A stretch of 25,258 bases of DNA from Actinomycetes bacterium (lineage in GTDB: Bacteria > Actinomycetota > Actinomycetes > Actinomycetales > Microbacteriaceae): the NCBI GenBank assembly GCA_023450335.1, contig JAEXHA010000175.1:1-25258 (forward strand), in the 5' to 3' direction. Below, piece by piece: positions 23,855 through 25,258 of the stretch (position 1 is its first letter; the number at the start of each line of letters is the position of its first letter). The notes beneath the pieces are model-generated. The model ran no database searches, was not told the origin of the DNA, and saw nothing but the letters and a program-made list of their open reading frames with translations. Position numbers and translations under genes: made by a program.

Positions 23855-23891
23855 GGACGCCACCCCGCGATAGGCTCGCGGGGTGGCGTCC
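23855..23891 (+). terminator. Perfect 16-bp inverted repeat: htrA-like terminator overlapping the next promoter and start codon
   Basis: Arms 23855-23870 and 23876-23891 are exact reverse complements with a 5-base loop (TAGGC). It begins 13 bases after the HtrA-like stop. The loop plus the first arm base forms TAGGCT, the proposed -10 of the CDP-glycerol gene, and the GTG start of that gene (23883-23885) lies in the 3' arm. There is no T-tract. Confidence 0.7.
23871..23876 (+). promoter_or_regulatory. -10 element of a probable leaderless promoter for the CDP-glycerol gene
   Basis: TAGGCT followed by six bases and GTG 23883. It lies in the loop of the inverted repeat at 23855-23891. No Shine-Dalgarno is present. 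Confidence 0.5.
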
Positions 23892-25145
23892 TTCTCGTTC
23901 GGCGCGGGCAATGCCGCGGCGCTCCTGCGCCTGCCGCTCTACGTCGCCGGCCGACTGTTGACGGCGGTGATCCCGCGGTCCCGTGACGAGTGGGCGTTCG
24001 GGTGCGCCATCGGCGTCGCCGACGGCGCTCTGGCCCTCTGGGAGTACGCCGCCGCGCACGGCGAGAAGGCGGTGTGGCTGACCGGATCGGCAGCCGATGC
24101 CCGCGATGCCGCCGCCCGCGGCATCCCCGCTGTCCCGAAGCGGTCGATCCGCGGATTCTGGCGCACGGCGCGCGCCCGCGTGGTCGTCGTCACACACGGA
24201 TTCGGGGACGTCAACCGCTACGCGACCTCCGGCGCCTTCCTCGTGCAGCTGTGGCATGGCATCCCCCTCAAGCGCATCGGACTGGACACCCCGGTGACCA
24301 CGCGCAGCCCGGTGCGGGCCGGTGGCCGGTTCATCAGCGCGCTGCTGCGGGTGTCGTACCGGGCGACCCAGCGACGCATCGGGCTGATCCCCGCGGCATC
24401 CGCCCTCGTGCGCGGACGACTCGAGTCGGCATTCGCGCTGCCGTTCGAGCGTGTGCCGGTCACCGGTGAGCCGCGGGTCGACGTGCTCTCACAGGGCACC
24501 GCCGCCGCCCGCCGCGCGGTCGCGCGCGCCGGGATCGAGACGCGTGTGACCCTTCCGGCACAGTCCACACGGCTGCTCCTCTACGCGCCGACCTGGCGGG
24601 ACGGCGCCGACGACCCGGCCGGCCCCACGCCCGCGCAATGGGAGCGACTCACCGCGATGCTCGAGGCCCGCGACGCCGCGCTGCTGCTGCGCTCGCACCA
24701 CCTGGGAAGCCGGCAGTCGCACGCCGCGCACCCGCGCATACAGGCTCTCGACAGTGCCGTCGTCGCCGACGTCACCCCGCTTCTGCCCGCTGTCGACGTC
24801 CTCATCACCGACTACTCCTCTCTCGCTTTCGACGCGGCGCTCGTACCCGTTGCGACGGTCTTCTTCGCGCCCGATCTGGCTGCCTACGCCCGCTCCCGCG
24901 GCTTCTACGCGACCTATGAAGAGGTGGCCGGCACCGACTTCGCGCGTGACTGGGACGGCGTGCTGGACGACCTCGAGCGGGTGCTGGGCGACGCGGATGA
25001 GCGGGAACGCCGCCTCGCGGCGGCGACCACGCTGAGCGACCGGGTGCATCGGTTCGCCGACGGACGCAACACCGAACGCGTGTATCGCGCGATTCTCGCA
25101 CGACGGCACCGCGGGCCGACCCCGTCCCGCGACGGGAAGGAATGA
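23883..25145 (+). CDS. CDP-glycerol glycerophosphotransferase family protein (TagB/TagF-like)
   Basis: A 420-residue enzyme of the CDP-glycerol:poly(glycerophosphate) glycerophosphotransferase family, which adds glycerol-phosphate (or ribitol-phosphate) units to wall teichoic acid or related polymers at the inner membrane face. Conserved points are H125 in LWHGIPLKRIG, YAPTWRDG, LLLRSHHLG (H272) and the DITDYSS-like VLITDYSSLAFD (D310). The N-terminus is hydrophobic and amphipathic and may contact the membrane. It is shorter than TagF, closer to a primase- or priming-type enzyme, but the exact step cannot be set. Starts at GTG 23883, inside the 3' arm of the upstream inverted repeat. The stop overlaps the next gene's start, so a wall-polymer operon probably continues past the window. 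Confidence 0.9.
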   Translation: MASFSFGAGNAAALLRLPLYVAGRLLTAVIPRSRDEWAFGCAIGVADGALALWEYAAAHGEKAVWLTGSAADARDAAARGIPAVPKRSIRGFWRTARARVVVVTHGFGDVNRYATSGAFLVQLWHGIPLKRIGLDTPVTTRSPVRAGGRFISALLRVSYRATQRRIGLIPAASALVRGRLESAFALPFERVPVTGEPRVDVLSQGTAAARRAVARAGIETRVTLPAQSTRLLLYAPTWRDGADDPAGPTPAQWERLTAMLEARDAALLLRSHHLGSRQSHAAHPRIQALDSAVVADVTPLLPAVDVLITDYSSLAFDAALVPVATVFFAPDLAAYARSRGFYATYEEVAGTDFARDWDGVLDDLERVLGDADERERRLAAATTLSDRVHRFADGRNTERVYRAILARRHRGPTPSRDGKE

Positions 25146-25258
25146 TGCAGGCACACTTCGACCTCGGCGCGCAGGCCCTGGTGCTCACCGGCGACGGAGC
25201 GCGCCCCGAGACCGCCGAGCTGGTCGGCCCCCGGGCGCGCGTGGCAGCGCGCCTGACC
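25142..25258 (+). CDS. Start of an unidentified gene, cut by window end
   Basis: The frame opens with two ATG codons (25142 and 25145) overlapping the CDP-glycerol stop, right after GGGAAGG. The second ATG has the better spacing. About 39 residues are visible, beginning MMQAHFDLGAQALV, with no recognisable motif. The coupling suggests a wall-polymer function, but the family cannot be named. Confidence 0.6.
   Translation, partial: MMQAHFDLGAQALVLTGDGARPETAELVGPRARVAARLT

Overview
This 25.3-kb window comes from a high-GC actinobacterium, almost certainly a Microbacteriaceae (Microbacterium-like). The evidence is strongly GC-biased codon use, frequent GTG starts, TANNNT -10 elements, AdnAB in place of RecBCD/AddAB, and a set of actinobacterial families (DUF3107, UPF0182, Zincin_2, YlbL-type PDZ-Lon). 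It is chromosomal core. I see no insertion sequence, prophage, CRISPR array or resistance cassette. There are 19 protein genes (two cut by the window ends) and one tRNA, packed so tightly that no gene-free stretch exceeds about 210 bases.

Layout. (1) 1-2073: a DEAD-box RNA helicase (minus, cut at its C-terminus) divergent from a ferritin-like MiaE-family protein. (2) 2074-2813: an 18-bp tandem repeat, a small membrane protein and a DUF3107 protein (both minus), then a divergent promoter region. (3) 2814-9193: the adnA-adnB operon for double-strand-break end resection. (4) 9195-13112: an APH-fold protein (minus) whose catalytic residues are all replaced, then nudC and a UvrD2-type helicase as an overlapping pair (plus). 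(5) 12961-15305: a Zincin_2 protein followed by an orphan E1/ThiF-like 'cyclodehydratase' protein (minus). The latter's 3' end overlaps that of uvrD2. (6) 15430-19539: a PDZ-Lon membrane protease and a UPF0182 membrane protein. (7) 19743-22404: initiator tRNA (minus), a DUF6328 membrane protein translationally coupled to a nitrilase-family amidase, and a PLP aminotransferase (minus). (8) 22504-end: an HtrA-like protease, a CDP-glycerol glycerophosphotransferase of the teichoic-acid type, and the start of one more coupled gene.

How the genes work together. Blocks 3-4 are a genome-maintenance segment (AdnAB, UvrD2, plus the NADH pyrophosphatase). Blocks 5-6 and 8 concern the cell envelope: two membrane-anchored PDZ proteases, a conserved membrane protein and wall-polymer synthesis. 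From memory, blocks 1-6 largely follow the mycobacterial order rhlE ... adnAB ... nudC-uvrD2 ... Rv3196-Rv3195-Rv3194c-Rv3193c, but no WhiB7 or ABC1 kinase is present here.

Most notable observations. The adnA promoter fits the RecA-independent (PafBC-type) DNA-damage promoter at exact spacing. Six genes look leaderless, with TANNNT 6-7 nt before the start codon. A perfect 16-bp inverted repeat holds a -10 element across its loop and the start codon of the next gene in its 3' arm. The APH-fold protein looks like a pseudokinase. An E1-like TOMM-type protein stands without any YcaO partner. Nothing here proves a wholly new system; the best candidate for unexplained biology is the Zincin_2 plus orphan E1-like pair.
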